Positions 44,687 to 54,370 of a stretch of DNA of 64,000 nucleotides are shown here, in pieces (position 1 is the stretch's first letter; the number at the start of each line of letters is the position of its first letter). The notes beneath the pieces were generated by a model that saw nothing but the letters and a program-made list of their open reading frames with translations, had not been told where the DNA came from and ran no database searches. The DNA comes from Bacteroidia bacterium (lineage in GTDB: Bacteria > Bacteroidota > Bacteroidia > Chitinophagales > Chitinophagaceae), in contig JAUIBA010000006.1 of NCBI GenBank assembly GCA_030427635.1, forward strand, positions 1 through 64,000, read 5' to 3'. A program made the position numbers and the translations under genes.

Positions 44687-44694
44687 TATTTTTG
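44687..44694 (+). promoter_or_regulatory. -7 element for purM
   Basis: TATTTTTG, 18 nt upstream of the TTG start at 44713. It supports that start, because a longer frame begins upstream of the promoter. Confidence 0.5.
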
Positions 44695-44712
44695 CCTCAT
44701 AAAAATCAACCA

Positions 44713-45879
44713 TTGAACGATAGATATAGTAAACGTGGCGTATCTGCACAAAAGGAAGATGTACATAAAGCGGTAGCACAACTGGATAAAGGACTCTTCC
44801 CTAATGCATTCTGCAAGATATATCCTGACTATTGGGGGGATGACCCAGAGTACTGTAACCTGATGCATGCCGATGGTGCGGGAACAAAGTCAATTCTGGC
44901 ATACATGTACTGGAAACAGACCGGTGACATGAGTGTGTGGAAGGGCATAGCTATAGACAGTATAGTAATGAATACGGATGACCTGCTGTGCGTAGGCGCT
45001 ACAGGGCCATTTACCTATTCATCCACAATAGGCAGAAATAAGCACCTTATTCCCGGCGAGGTAATCTCGGCCTTAATAAATGGCACTCAGGAGTTTTTTG
45101 ACGAGATGCGGGAGTTTGGCATAGACATTAAGTTTCTGGGTGGCGAAACGGCTGATGTAGGCGATGTGGTACGTACTGTGATTGTAGATGGTACGATGGC
45201 GTGCCGTATGCGGCGTGACAAGCTGGTGACAACTGAAAAGATGCGCGCTGGCGATGTTGTGGTATCTCTGGCCAGCTATGGACAGGCTACTTACGAAACC
45301 AGCTATAACAGTGGGATGGGAAGCAACGGCCTTACAAGCGCCCGTCATGAGCTGCTGAAAAAGGAGTATGCTACTTTGTACCCTGAAAGTGTAGACCCTG
45401 CATTACCTGCCGACGTAGTCTATAACGGCAGGTATGGCCTTACCGACGAATCGCCTACACCGCTGGACATAGGAAAAATGATATTATCCCCTACCCGCAC
45501 GTATGCTCCGGTAATACTGAAGGTACTGGAAAGCCATTTTGATAAAATCCATGGCATTATACATTGCAGCGGTGGTGGGCAGAGCAAATGTCTGCATTAC
45601 CTGCCATCAGCATTACGGGTGGTAAAACACAATTTATTACCGGTTCCTCCGTTATTTACCCTGATACAGGAATCTGCCGGTACCGACTGGCGGGAAATGT
45701 ATCAGGTGTTCAATATGGGGCAACGTCTTGAAATCTTTACTGATGAGGCTACCGCCGGCCGGATAATAGAGATAGCAGCATCTTTTGGTATAGATGCTCA
45801 GATTTCGGGCTATGTGGCAGAAGCTCCTGAAAAAGAAGTAATTATAGAAAGCCCATGGGGTACATTCAACTATAAATAA
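44713..45879 (+). CDS. purM: phosphoribosylformylglycinamidine cyclo-ligase (AIR synthetase)
   Basis: 388 residues. It closes the imidazole ring in purine synthesis (FGAM to AIR). I choose the TTG at 44713: Bacteroidota PurM proteins begin with xxRYxxRGVSAQKEDVH, and the -7 box is 18 nt upstream; the longer in-frame ATG at 44545 would include hairpin and promoter sequence. Seen: DADGAGTK-like HADGAGTKSILAYMYW, MNTDDLLCVGATGPFTYSST, FLGGETADVGDVV, SYNSGMGSNGLTSARHEL, SPTRTYAPVI, HCSGGGQSKCL and FNMGQRLEIF. No other pur gene is near. Confidence 0.9.
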   Translation: MNDRYSKRGVSAQKEDVHKAVAQLDKGLFPNAFCKIYPDYWGDDPEYCNLMHADGAGTKSILAYMYWKQTGDMSVWKGIAIDSIVMNTDDLLCVGATGPFTYSSTIGRNKHLIPGEVISALINGTQEFFDEMREFGIDIKFLGGETADVGDVVRTVIVDGTMACRMRRDKLVTTEKMRAGDVVVSLASYGQATYETSYNSGMGSNGLTSARHELLKKEYATLYPESVDPALPADVVYNGRYGLTDESPTPLDIGKMILSPTRTYAPVILKVLESHFDKIHGIIHCSGGGQSKCLHYLPSALRVVKHNLLPVPPLFTLIQESAGTDWREMYQVFNMGQRLEIFTDEATAGRIIEIAASFGIDAQISGYVAEAPEKEVIIESPWGTFNYK

Positions 45880-45980
45880 ACGTTTCAGAAAAGAAAAACA
45901 GGATTAAGAATACCTTGTTCAAATATTTATTATCTTCACGTCACCATTTCGCAACAAAACGACAAACCAAAACAGGAAAA

Positions 45981-46694
45981 ATGAAAAAACTCATTGCAGC
46001 AGCACTTTCCATCCTTGCCCTAAATACATCGTTTGCACAGGACAATGACGAGGATGCAATCCTCAGAGACCGCATAGCCCTTGATGGCAGCCCTATGCCA
46101 GGAGGTATGGATCATGATCACGATATGCCACATCCACACTGGAACCACCTTACCACTATAGCAATATCTCCATTCCAGTACACAGAAAGCGGCGTAGGTG
46201 TAGGCCTCAGCTATGAGCGTGCTATGGACCCGGATGGAATACTTTCTCTGTATGTGCCTGCAATAGCATCATTCAGACTCCGTAACAACAATAACTATGA
46301 TCCATACTACTATGGATATAATAACTACAACAGGACAGACTATACCTTCTATCTGATGCCAGGTGTGAAATTCTACCCTACCGGCATGGGAAAATGCAAA
46401 TATGCTGTAGGTCCTAATGCAGTAATAGGATATGGTCAGCGTACGATGGAGGGATACTACCCTTACTATAACACTAATACATATACTACATCTTACCCTT
46501 ATACTATTGGTACTTATGACCGCTGGATGCTGGGCATGATGATAAACAACTCACTGAATGTGAATGCTACACCTCATCTGTACATTGGTGCAGAAATGGG
46601 CTTTGGCTTTACTTACTTCGACAGAATCGGAGGTTATAACTACGGTGTGAAGTTCCTTACTCAGGGGTCATTCAAGATTGGTTATACTTTCTGA
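45981..46694 (+). CDS. outer-membrane beta-barrel protein, unknown function
   Basis: 237 residues with signal peptide MKKLIAAALSILALNTSFA. After it, an acidic stretch and a His-rich segment (DHDHDMPHPHWNH, about 45-57) precede strand-forming sequence (TIAISPFQYTESGVGVGLSY) and an Asn/Tyr-rich part (NNNYDPYYYGYNNYN). It ends GYTF, a barrel-end signal. The His cluster could bind metal; that is speculation. A strong bidirectional terminator follows. Confidence 0.7.
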   Translation: MKKLIAAALSILALNTSFAQDNDEDAILRDRIALDGSPMPGGMDHDHDMPHPHWNHLTTIAISPFQYTESGVGVGLSYERAMDPDGILSLYVPAIASFRLRNNNNYDPYYYGYNNYNRTDYTFYLMPGVKFYPTGMGKCKYAVGPNAVIGYGQRTMEGYYPYYNTNTYTTSYPYTIGTYDRWMLGMMINNSLNVNATPHLYIGAEMGFGFTYFDRIGGYNYGVKFLTQGSFKIGYTF

Positions 46695-46728
46695 TAGCTC
46701 ATTATAATATTATTACTTACTTATACAA

Positions 46729-46756
46729 AGAGGCCGGATTGTACAATCCGGCCTCT
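46729..46756. terminator. bidirectional terminator
   Basis: Perfect AGAGGCCGGATT / GTAC / AATCCGGCCTCT hairpin (46729-46740 with 46745-46756) between the barrel gene and the end of the efflux operon. Confidence 0.8.
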
Positions 46757-46793
46757 CTCACTTTACGGCAACAGTACATTTCTGTACTGTATC

Positions 46794-48227
46794 TTAATTC
46801 CAGCCGCCACCTAATGCCTGATAGATGTTTACCATAGCATTCATCTGCTGCTTACGTGTTTCTATAAGCTCAAACTTTGCTTCCAGAGCATCGCGCTGTG
46901 TCAGCAGTACTTCCATATAATCTGCTCTTGCCGACTTGAACAAGTCGTTGGATATTCTCACAGACTGAGATAATGCAGCTACCTGCTTAGACCTATAGTT
47001 ATAGCTGCTCTCCATATTGCTTATTTTAGCCATCTGGTTTACTACTTCAATATATGCGTTAAGCAGTGTGCGTTCATAGTTATACACAGCCTGTATCTGC
47101 TTTGAATTTGCACTATAGTATATAGCTTTAATAGCGTTCCTGTTTACCAATGGCGCAGCCAGCTCACCTGCCAGAGAATATAGTATGGATTCTGGTGTAG
47201 TAATAAGATATGCAGGATTAAACGCCTGATAACCCACCGCTGCAGAGATATCCAGCGAAGGGTAAAACCTTGCTCTGGCTACTTTTACATCCAGCTTTGC
47301 CGCTGCAAGCTCCATTTCGGCCTGGCGAACATCCGGCCTGTTCTCCAGTAGCTGAGACGGTATACCTGTCTTTACTACAACAGGCATTATTTCATCAAAG
47401 TCCTGTGTGCTACGGGCCACATGCTGCGGATACCTACCCAGCAAATAATTTATTTTATTCTCTGTTTCTGTAATCTTCTGCCTGATATCGAACTGAAGGC
47501 TCTGTGTTTTGAGCACCTGAGCTTCAAACCTGCGTACGGCCAGCTCCGTAACACGCGTGGCTTCTTTTTCTATTCTTACAATAGAGAGTGCATTGTTCTG
47601 AATCTCAATATTCTTATTCAGAATATCTAACTGCTTATCCAGCACCAGAAGCTCATAATAGGAGTTTGCTACTTCAGCAATGAGATTCGTCACCATGAAG
47701 TTTTTTCCATCTACAGAAGAAAGGTATCGTGAAACGGCTGCTTTTTTTGCATTACGCAGCTTATGCCATATATCCACTTCCCAGTTTGCGTAAGCACCAA
47801 AAAGGAAATCGGGCAATGGGTCGGGCATCTCTTTACCCGGCTTTATTTCTGTGTTGGCCTCCATGGCACCAATATTTGTGTATCGGGCCACCTTATCAAC
47901 ACCGGCTCCACCTTTCAGACCCAGAAAAGGGAGATATTCTCCCTTTCTGGCCCTTACTTCATTTCTTGCAATATTGATTTCCTGAAGTGTAATATTCAGT
48001 TCCTGATTGTTTTTTAAAGCAGTATCAATAAGCGCTACCAGATAGGGGTCTCTGAAAAAGTCCCTCCATCCTTTCCGGGCTGTATTTATACTATCGGCAG
48101 TACTGCCGTAACTGGCAGGAACATCTCTGCGTTCAGTTTTGCGGCCCAGATCGGGCACCTTACAGGATGCGTACACCAGCGAAATGCAGGCAACCGCTAC
48201 ATATTTATGCAATTTATCTTTCAACAT
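46794..48227 (-). CDS. efflux outer-membrane factor (TolC/OprM family) lipoprotein
   Basis: About 477 residues (an ATG 15 nt further upstream is also possible). Lipoprotein signal ends YASC. OprM/NodT-type features: WRDFFRDPYLVALIDTALKN, ANWEVDIWHKLRNAKKAA, LIAEVANSYYELLVLDKQL, GIPSQLLENRPDVRQAEMEL, RARFYPSLDISAAVGYQ. It forms the trimeric outer-membrane channel of the tripartite RND pump. Its start lies within the last codons of the RND gene. Confidence 0.93.
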   Translation of the reverse strand: MLKDKLHKYVAVACISLVYASCKVPDLGRKTERRDVPASYGSTADSINTARKGWRDFFRDPYLVALIDTALKNNQELNITLQEINIARNEVRARKGEYLPFLGLKGGAGVDKVARYTNIGAMEANTEIKPGKEMPDPLPDFLFGAYANWEVDIWHKLRNAKKAAVSRYLSSVDGKNFMVTNLIAEVANSYYELLVLDKQLDILNKNIEIQNNALSIVRIEKEATRVTELAVRRFEAQVLKTQSLQFDIRQKITETENKINYLLGRYPQHVARSTQDFDEIMPVVVKTGIPSQLLENRPDVRQAEMELAAAKLDVKVARARFYPSLDISAAVGYQAFNPAYLITTPESILYSLAGELAAPLVNRNAIKAIYYSANSKQIQAVYNYERTLLNAYIEVVNQMAKISNMESSYNYRSKQVAALSQSVRISNDLFKSARADYMEVLLTQRDALEAKFELIETRKQQMNAMVNIYQALGGGWN

Positions 48228-51200
48228 GTTGGCTAAATTCATCAGTTAATGTGTTTTCCTCTTCGTCTTTAATGAGACTACGGCCTTCGGCGAGACTGCC
48301 GAAGATGTAATACAGTCCCGGCACTATGATGACACCGAATACGGTTCCGAACAGCATACCACCCAGAGCAGCGGTACCAATGGTACGATTGCCTATAGCA
48401 CCCGGACCCGATGCTACTACCAGTGGTATGAGACCTGCGATAAACGCAAACGAAGTCATAAGGATAGGTCGGAAACGTACCTTAGCGCCCTCTATGGCTG
48501 CATTCAGTATCGTCTCGCCCTGATGATGCTTCTGTATTGCGAACTCCACAATCAGCACCGCATTCTTACCCAGCAATCCTACCAGCATTACCAGGCCCAC
48601 CTGTGCATAGATATCATTGGCCAGCCCCATGGCTTTAAGCAATATAAATGCACCAAACACACCGGCAGGCAGCGAGCATATTACTGACAGCGGCAGAATG
48701 AAACTCTCATACTGTGCCGCCAGTACCAGATATACAAAGCCCAGTACTATGAGGAATATGTACAGCGCCTCATTACCCCTGGCAACCTCATCTTTAGAAA
48801 GGCCTACCCAGTCTATATCATAGCCGCGTGGCAATGTGCGTGCAGCCACATCCTGAATAGCCCTGATAGCCTCCCCACTACTGAACCCTTTGGCCGGGGA
48901 ACCATTAATGGCTGAGGATGTGTACATATTATAGCGGGTAATCTCATTAAGCCCCTGAGACTTTTTCATCTTCATAAAGGCTGAGAATGGCACCATTTCA
49001 TCCCTGTTGTTCTTAACATAGAGATTCATTACATCCTGTGGCAGCTTGCGGTATTCGGGAGATGCCTGAACAAACACTTTGTAGAAACTATTGAACCGTA
49101 TAAAGCCAAGCTCGTAAGTACTACCTACAAGAATACCCAACGTATTCATAGCATTGGCCACAGACACCCCCTTCTGCATAGCAGCTTTATTATCTATTTC
49201 CAGCTCATACTGAGGATAATTGGCACTAAAGAAGGTAAACAGACCTGTAAGCTCTTTACGCTTTCTGAGCTCATCCATGAACATGTCATTTACTTTCTCA
49301 AAAGACTTATAGTCACCTGTATTTGTCTTATCGAGCAGTCGCAGAGAGAAACCACCTGCCGCACCATAGCCGGGCACTGCCGGTGGCTGAAAAAACTCAA
49401 TAGTAGCTCCCGGTATTTCCTTTGCTTTTTCCTCCAGCTCTCTGATAATTTCCTCAGCCGTCTGATGTCTTTCTGACCAGTTTTTAAGATTAATAAGACA
49501 TGTGCCTGCATTAGACCCACGACCCTCTGTAAGTACTTCATAACCTGCAAGCGAGGATACAGACTGTATACCTTCTACATGCTCTGCTATTTCCTGCAGC
49601 CTGCGCGATACGTCATTTGTCCTTTCCAGTGTAGAGCCGGGAGGTGTCTGTATGATAGCATATATCATACCCTGGTCCTCAGCCGGTATAAAACCTGTAG
49701 GCAGGTCTTTGGCAGTTATCCATATACCACCGCCAAAGGCTAGTAATATACCAAAGGTGAGTACTCTGCGGTTCACAATCAATCGCATGAGCCCTGTGTA
49801 TCTGCCAGTGAGTTTTTCGAACTTGTCATTAAACCCATCCAGAAAGCGATTCATTATGGTCTTTTTACGGGGCTTACCATGTGTATTTTTCAGAATCATG
49901 GCACACAACACAGGCGTAAGTGTAAGCGCCACTATACCGGATATGACAATGGATGTAGCCATAGTAATGGAAAACTGACGATAAAATATACCTACCGGAC
50001 CTGTCATAAATGCTACCGGCACAAACACTGCTGTCATAAGCAGGGTGATGGCTATTACCGCACCGGCTATCTCTGTAAGCACTTTCTGGACTGCCTTATA
50101 TGGCGACAAATGCTCTTCAGCCATCTTGGCATGCACTGCCTCCACCACTACTATAGCATCATCTACCACAACACCAATGGCCAGCACCAGCGCAAAAAGC
50201 GTTATCAGATTGATAGTAAGACCAAATAGCTGCATAAACATAAATGCACCTATCAACGATACCGGTACTGCAAGCGTAGGGATAAGCGTAGAGCGCCAGT
50301 CTCCCAGGAAGAGGAATACAACTATTGCTACCAATACAAACGCCTCACCTAGTGTGTGTACCACCTTTTCAATAGATGCATCCAGAAAGTGAGATACGTC
50401 ATAGCTGATTTCATACTCCATACCCGGAGGGAAGGAGCTTACTTTCATTTCCTTCAGCTTTGTTTTCAGGCGCGCTATTACCTCACTGGCATTACTGCCA
50501 TAGTTCTGCTTCAGCACTATGGCAGCCGATGGGTGACCATTGAGGTTAGAGTATATATCATAAAACTCACTACCGAACTCTACATCGGCTATATCTTTCA
50601 GATATAGCAGCTCTCCATCGGGGTTTGCCCGCACTATTACGTTTTTATACTGCTCAGGCTCATTATACCGGCCGGGATAAGTAAGTACATACTCCAGCGA
50701 CTGTGAACGCTTACCATCACTACGCCCTATCCTACCGGGAGAGCCTATAATACTCTGGTTGCCCAGTGCCTCCATTACCTCATCGGCAGAGACATTGTAC
50801 GCACGCATGCGGTCTGGCTTCAGCCATATACGCATGGCATACTGACGGCTACCCAGTATTTTGGCACTGGCTACGCCATTGATACGCTGCAGCTCGGGAA
50901 GAAGATTTACACTGGCATAGTTGTATAGGAATTTCTCATCGGCCTTTTTATCATTACTGAACAGGTTTACATACATAAGCATGTTGGGCTGAATACGATT
51001 TACAATGATACCTTCACGCTGCACCAGTACCGGAAGCCTGTTGGTAACCTGCTCTATCCTGTTCTTTACGTTTACAACCGCAATGTTGGGGTCGGTATCA
51101 AGGTTAAAGACTATCTGAATAGTGGCCTCACCGGCACTTGTGGCATCAGAAGTCATATAGCGCATTCCCGGCACGCCGTTTATCGCTTTCTCCATAGGTA

Positions 51201-51387
51201 TGAGCACCGAGTTTACAAGCACATTGGCACTGGCACCCGGATATGCCACACTCACCAGCACCATGGGCGGTGCAATGGATGGGAACTGTGATTTTGGCAG
51301 GCTTGTCATAGCCAGAATACCCATAAAGATGATAACCAACGATACGGATATGGCTAGGACCGGCCTGTGAATGAATTTACTAAACAT
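48214..51387 (-). CDS. RND efflux pump permease, HAE-1/AcrB family
   Basis: 1057 residues, 12 membrane helices. The N-terminus FIHRPVLAISVSLVIIFMGI, FPSIAPPMVLVSVAYPGASA, and the helix-4 proton relay VVVDDAIVVVEAV (two Asp) are diagnostic of hydrophobe/amphiphile exporters driven by protons. GFIPAEDQGMIYAIIQTPPG and GLLGKNAVLIVEFA are also present. No heavy-metal (CusA-type) signature is seen. It follows the adaptor gene (26-nt gap) and overlaps the outer-membrane factor gene. It probably exports drugs, bile-like compounds or lipophilic waste. Confidence 0.96.
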   Translation of the reverse strand: MFSKFIHRPVLAISVSLVIIFMGILAMTSLPKSQFPSIAPPMVLVSVAYPGASANVLVNSVLIPMEKAINGVPGMRYMTSDATSAGEATIQIVFNLDTDPNIAVVNVKNRIEQVTNRLPVLVQREGIIVNRIQPNMLMYVNLFSNDKKADEKFLYNYASVNLLPELQRINGVASAKILGSRQYAMRIWLKPDRMRAYNVSADEVMEALGNQSIIGSPGRIGRSDGKRSQSLEYVLTYPGRYNEPEQYKNVIVRANPDGELLYLKDIADVEFGSEFYDIYSNLNGHPSAAIVLKQNYGSNASEVIARLKTKLKEMKVSSFPPGMEYEISYDVSHFLDASIEKVVHTLGEAFVLVAIVVFLFLGDWRSTLIPTLAVPVSLIGAFMFMQLFGLTINLITLFALVLAIGVVVDDAIVVVEAVHAKMAEEHLSPYKAVQKVLTEIAGAVIAITLLMTAVFVPVAFMTGPVGIFYRQFSITMATSIVISGIVALTLTPVLCAMILKNTHGKPRKKTIMNRFLDGFNDKFEKLTGRYTGLMRLIVNRRVLTFGILLAFGGGIWITAKDLPTGFIPAEDQGMIYAIIQTPPGSTLERTNDVSRRLQEIAEHVEGIQSVSSLAGYEVLTEGRGSNAGTCLINLKNWSERHQTAEEIIRELEEKAKEIPGATIEFFQPPAVPGYGAAGGFSLRLLDKTNTGDYKSFEKVNDMFMDELRKRKELTGLFTFFSANYPQYELEIDNKAAMQKGVSVANAMNTLGILVGSTYELGFIRFNSFYKVFVQASPEYRKLPQDVMNLYVKNNRDEMVPFSAFMKMKKSQGLNEITRYNMYTSSAINGSPAKGFSSGEAIRAIQDVAARTLPRGYDIDWVGLSKDEVARGNEALYIFLIVLGFVYLVLAAQYESFILPLSVICSLPAGVFGAFILLKAMGLANDIYAQVGLVMLVGLLGKNAVLIVEFAIQKHHQGETILNAAIEGAKVRFRPILMTSFAFIAGLIPLVVASGPGAIGNRTIGTAALGGMLFGTVFGVIIVPGLYYIFGSLAEGRSLIKDEEENTLTDEFSQHVER

Positions 51388-51413
51388 CTTATTTCGTTTC
51401 TTTTGCGCCGTAG

Positions 51414-52496
51414 CTATTCTGTGAATAATTTGAGATGGGATATTACCGACATGGGCTCCTGATACTTAAACTGAATCTTATCCCCTTCTTTTACCTTCCT
51501 GAGACCTTCCAGTAAAATCTTATCTCCGGTATCAAGTCCTGTACCTATTACATACAGGTCAGACATTTCTGCACTTACTGTTACCTGTCGCTGTCTTACC
51601 TTGTTGTCTTTATCTACTACAAAAACATATTTTTTGTCCAGTATCTCAAAAGTGGCTTTCTGGGGAATTACGATAACATTTTTCAGCGGTACTTCTACCA
51701 GTATGCTACCGGTTTCGCCGTGCCTTAGCAACCGCTGAGGGTTGGGGAATGTAGCCCTGAAGGGGATATTACCGGTTTCGTTATTAAAGTCGGCCTCGAT
51801 GGTTTCCACAACACCCGGATATTCAAATACCTTGTTGTTGGCCATGAGGAGGTGTACCTGAAGCAGAGAGTTATCCTTTACCCGCTCTTTATAATCAAGA
51901 TATTCTGACTCTGACACATTGAAGTACACCCACATCTTATTGTTGTCAGACAGGGTGCTAATCAGATCGCCCTCATCCAGGAGGCTCCCCAGCCGCACAT
52001 GAAACCTGTCAATGATACCATCGAACGGAGCACGTATTTCTGTAAACTGCAGGTGTACCTGCTTAAGCGCCAGCTCTGCTTTGGCTTTATCATACTTAGC
52101 TTTTGCCATAGCCAGCTCGTTTTGTGAAACGATATTGCTGTCGGCCAGTCTTTTCGTGTTCTGATATTCAATTTCTGCTACACGGGCTTCGGCCTGTGCT
52201 TTTTGCTGCTCAGCTTCATATATACGGGGCATGATGCGGAACAACAGTTGGCCTTCCTTTACAAACTGGCCTTCGTCTACAAATATATTCTGCAGATATC
52301 CGCGTTCCAGAGCCCGGAGCTCAATGTGACTGATAGCATGTATCTGACATACATACTCCCTGGTAATGGCGGTATCCATCTTAACGGGACTAGTAACAAG
52401 AAACTGCATTGCAACTTCTTTTTCTCTTTTGTGAGATTTGCAGCTAGTGTGGCATATGGCTACACACAAGCTCATGAAAATGAGAATTTTCTTCAT
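51414..52496 (-). CDS. RND efflux periplasmic adaptor lipoprotein
   Basis: 360 residues, lipoprotein signal ending CHTSC (Cys19). Membrane-fusion-protein features: the lipoyl half-motif LRALERGYLQNIFVDEGQFVKEGQLLFRI, the coiled-coil hairpin (YEAEQQKAQAEARVAEIEYQ...), and the second half IRAPFDGIIDRFHVRLGSLL. It links the pump to the outer-membrane channel. It is the first gene of the pump operon; a small secreted protein lies 146 nt further upstream. The start at 52496 gives the best signal peptide. Confidence 0.95.
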   Translation of the reverse strand: MKKILIFMSLCVAICHTSCKSHKREKEVAMQFLVTSPVKMDTAITREYVCQIHAISHIELRALERGYLQNIFVDEGQFVKEGQLLFRIMPRIYEAEQQKAQAEARVAEIEYQNTKRLADSNIVSQNELAMAKAKYDKAKAELALKQVHLQFTEIRAPFDGIIDRFHVRLGSLLDEGDLISTLSDNNKMWVYFNVSESEYLDYKERVKDNSLLQVHLLMANNKVFEYPGVVETIEADFNNETGNIPFRATFPNPQRLLRHGETGSILVEVPLKNVIVIPQKATFEILDKKYVFVVDKDNKVRQRQVTVSAEMSDLYVIGTGLDTGDKILLEGLRKVKEGDKIQFKYQEPMSVISHLKLFTE

Positions 52497-52642
52497 ACAA
52501 TTTTGCTGTTTAGCGCAATAATTTGGGGGAGAATTCAAACAGCTGACGCCAACGGACGCGCTGCGTTATGTAATAAACAATTACAGACAGAAACAGAAAG
52601 GCAGACAGCACAATGTGCTGCCTGCCCTTATGAGAAATAAAA

Positions 52643-53065
52643 TCAGATTCTTATAGACCGGAAAAGAATGTAACGCTGATACGCGTACCCGGATAAATGC
52701 TGCGGCTCTGATAAAGGAACACTACAGCGGGATAAAAGAAGACGTGAGCCGGAAAGATTAAATGAAGAAAAATAGCTGCTACTCCCTGTAAACTTGCGGA
52801 GATAATTCAGCTCATCGCTTTCATCTTCACTTTCTGTTTCGAAATACTTATCACTGTTTTTATCGGGAAGGGATGTGGCATACCTGCTAACTGAAGATTC
52901 AGATATGTTATGAAGCAGCACTACATCTGCTACAGATTTTTTAGAGCTTAGCTGGTGAGAGGCATTCACTTTTGATGGCAAATGATGTACAGAGACTGCA
53001 AAGCCACTACACATACCCCACAAAAGGAAGCTCAATGAAAGAAATATCCTGACCAGCAACTTCAT
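52643..53065 (-). CDS. small secreted Ser-rich protein, unknown function
   Basis: 140 residues with signal peptide (MKLLVRIFLSLSFLLWGMCSGFA). The mature part is polar and Ser-rich (SSKKSVADVV, FTGSSSYFSSFNLSGS) and ends with YQRYILFRSIRI. I do not recognise a family. It lies upstream of the RND operon in the same orientation, with its own -7 box 9 nt before the start. It could be co-regulated with the pump, but the 146-nt gap makes this uncertain. Confidence 0.6.
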   Translation of the reverse strand: MKLLVRIFLSLSFLLWGMCSGFAVSVHHLPSKVNASHQLSSKKSVADVVLLHNISESSVSRYATSLPDKNSDKYFETESEDESDELNYLRKFTGSSSYFSSFNLSGSRLLLSRCSVPLSEPQHLSGYAYQRYILFRSIRI

Positions 53066-53074
53066 TATCGGGTT

Positions 53075-53082
53075 CAAAAGTA
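53075..53082 (-). promoter_or_regulatory. -7 element for the small secreted protein
   Basis: Minus-strand TACTTTTG ends 9 nt before the ATG at 53065. No -33 at proper spacing. Confidence 0.4.
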
Positions 53083-53173
53083 CACAAACCTCATTAACGT
53101 GTATGCATTACCGCTAAACGATAACATATCTTTAGATGTTACGTGTGCTTTCCTAAACACTGCAAATACAATA

Positions 53174-53217
53174 ATGAGCGTATGCAGCAGGAAGTGCTTC
53201 CTGCTGCATACGCTCAT
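53174..53217 (-). terminator. long perfect hairpin downstream of the DUF4288 gene
   Basis: A 21-bp perfect inverted repeat (53174-53194 with 53197-53217, core GCAGCAGGAAG) with a 2-nt centre, followed on the minus strand by a T-rich stretch (TTATTGTATTTG). It terminates the DUF4288 gene. Confidence 0.8.
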
Positions 53218-53257
53218 ATAACAATATCCCTGCGCTACTGCAGGCATTGGTGATGCC

Positions 53258-53554
53258 TTATGCAGCCCAAACGGGTGCGGGAATCATCTCTGCCTCTCTA
53301 ACAGTAGAGAAAAGGAGGCTACCGTTTACCAGCTCTACCGGCTGTATGTCTTTTACCGCCAGCATACGCCAGAAAATTGTTCTTCCGTGGCGGTCTACAA
53401 ATGCTGCTTCTTCTGCCTTACCTGTCTCCCTGGCCACGGCAACTGCGCCCTGTGGGTCATCTGCAAAAACCAGACGCCACTGTTCTTCATACTGATCGGT
53501 AAACTGGCCATCGCATTCTATCCTGTAAATAATCTGCGCTGTAAATGCTCTCAT
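53258..53554 (-). CDS. DUF4288 protein
   Basis: 98 residues, no signal peptide. It starts MRAFTAQIIYRIECDGQFTD and continues QYEEQWRLVFADDPQGAVAV and AREIGK-like ARETGKAEEAAFVDRHGRTI, then FWRMLAVKDIQPVELVNGSL. This pattern matches DUF4288, a small cytoplasmic family of unknown function with a ferredoxin-like feel. Monocistronic with a strong terminator. Confidence 0.75.
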   Translation of the reverse strand: MRAFTAQIIYRIECDGQFTDQYEEQWRLVFADDPQGAVAVARETGKAEEAAFVDRHGRTIFWRMLAVKDIQPVELVNGSLLFSTVREAEMIPAPVWAA

Positions 53555-53618
53555 ATAAGTGGAATGTAGTGTGATTGTGTGTGTTGATAGTAAAAAAATA
53601 TAATAGTGGTTATGATAC

Positions 53619-54362
53619 TCAATACGATTTTATCTCTATACTGCCCATAGAGCAGGTGCCTGTAAGGATAAGTTTCTTTCTTGTTTCGCCCTGTGGACCG
53701 GCAACTACTACCCTCTGGTCTTCAACAGAGCCAAAAGATGGCCTTATTTCATTCTGTATGTCCCAGTTGGCAGGTATTACCAACTCTATAGCTCCAAATA
53801 CGACTCTGCAATCGAGCTCTATTGATGGTGCAGAAAAGTCTGTCTGTGTAAGATTTATCTCACTGCCGCCAAATGTCACATTGACCGTACCTCCTTTAAA
53901 ATCTCTTGATGTAACTATCTCTTTCCGTCCGCCAAATGTTACATCTACTACCAGTCTGTCTGTAGCATTTACTATGGCTCCCCCTACCGTATCAGGGGCT
54001 GTGCGATGCCTGCGTGGGCGGAATGCGATCATGACACCAGCCAGAATAACCATAAACGGCCAAATGAGTACCCGTGACGATTTTCCTAATATCTGAAATG
54101 AGGGAATGAGGTGCGCTACCCCAATGACTACCAGTATCCACCAGGCATTATTCCGGAAGCCATTCTTTATTCCTATCAACATGCCTATAGCAATGAGAAT
54201 AACCGGCCATGACAGACGGAAATAAAATGGGAAAATATCAAGCGCCTTCAACAACAGCCCTACACCAATAAGGGCTACAATTATGCCAAAGACAAAACGC
54301 CCCGCCGGATTATTATTTCCATGTCTGTTATCACATCCCCTGTTATAATTGTAATGTCTCAT
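53619..54362 (-). CDS. LiaF-like membrane protein (DUF5668 plus C-terminal LiaF domain)
   Basis: 247 residues. An Asn/His-rich N-terminus (RGCDNRHGNNN) is followed by four membrane segments (about 24-42, 48-66, 72-88, 98-115), a basic linker (FRPRRHR), and a beta-helix-like C-terminal domain (LVVDVTFGGRKEIVTSRDFKG, GTVNVTFGGSEINLTQTDF, CRVVFGAIELVIPANW), the LiaF/cell-wall-active-antibiotic-response type. In Firmicutes LiaF restrains the LiaRS envelope-stress system; Bacteroidota homologues are usually near LytTR two-component genes. Here a repeat-operator array precedes the gene. Confidence 0.85.
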   Translation of the reverse strand: MRHYNYNRGCDNRHGNNNPAGRFVFGIIVALIGVGLLLKALDIFPFYFRLSWPVILIAIGMLIGIKNGFRNNAWWILVVIGVAHLIPSFQILGKSSRVLIWPFMVILAGVMIAFRPRRHRTAPDTVGGAIVNATDRLVVDVTFGGRKEIVTSRDFKGGTVNVTFGGSEINLTQTDFSAPSIELDCRVVFGAIELVIPANWDIQNEIRPSFGSVEDQRVVVAGPQGETRKKLILTGTCSMGSIEIKSY

Positions 54363-54370
54363 CTTTCCTT

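Noticed and set aside
44545-44712. N-terminal extension of PurM from the ATG at 44545
   Set aside because: The extra 56 residues contain the hairpin and the -7 box, do not match PurM, and overlap the divergent acyltransferase start.
53174-53217. 44-bp palindrome as an origin or attachment site
   Set aside because: Position after a stop codon with a T-rich exit fits a terminator; no integrase, dnaA boxes or tRNA is nearby.
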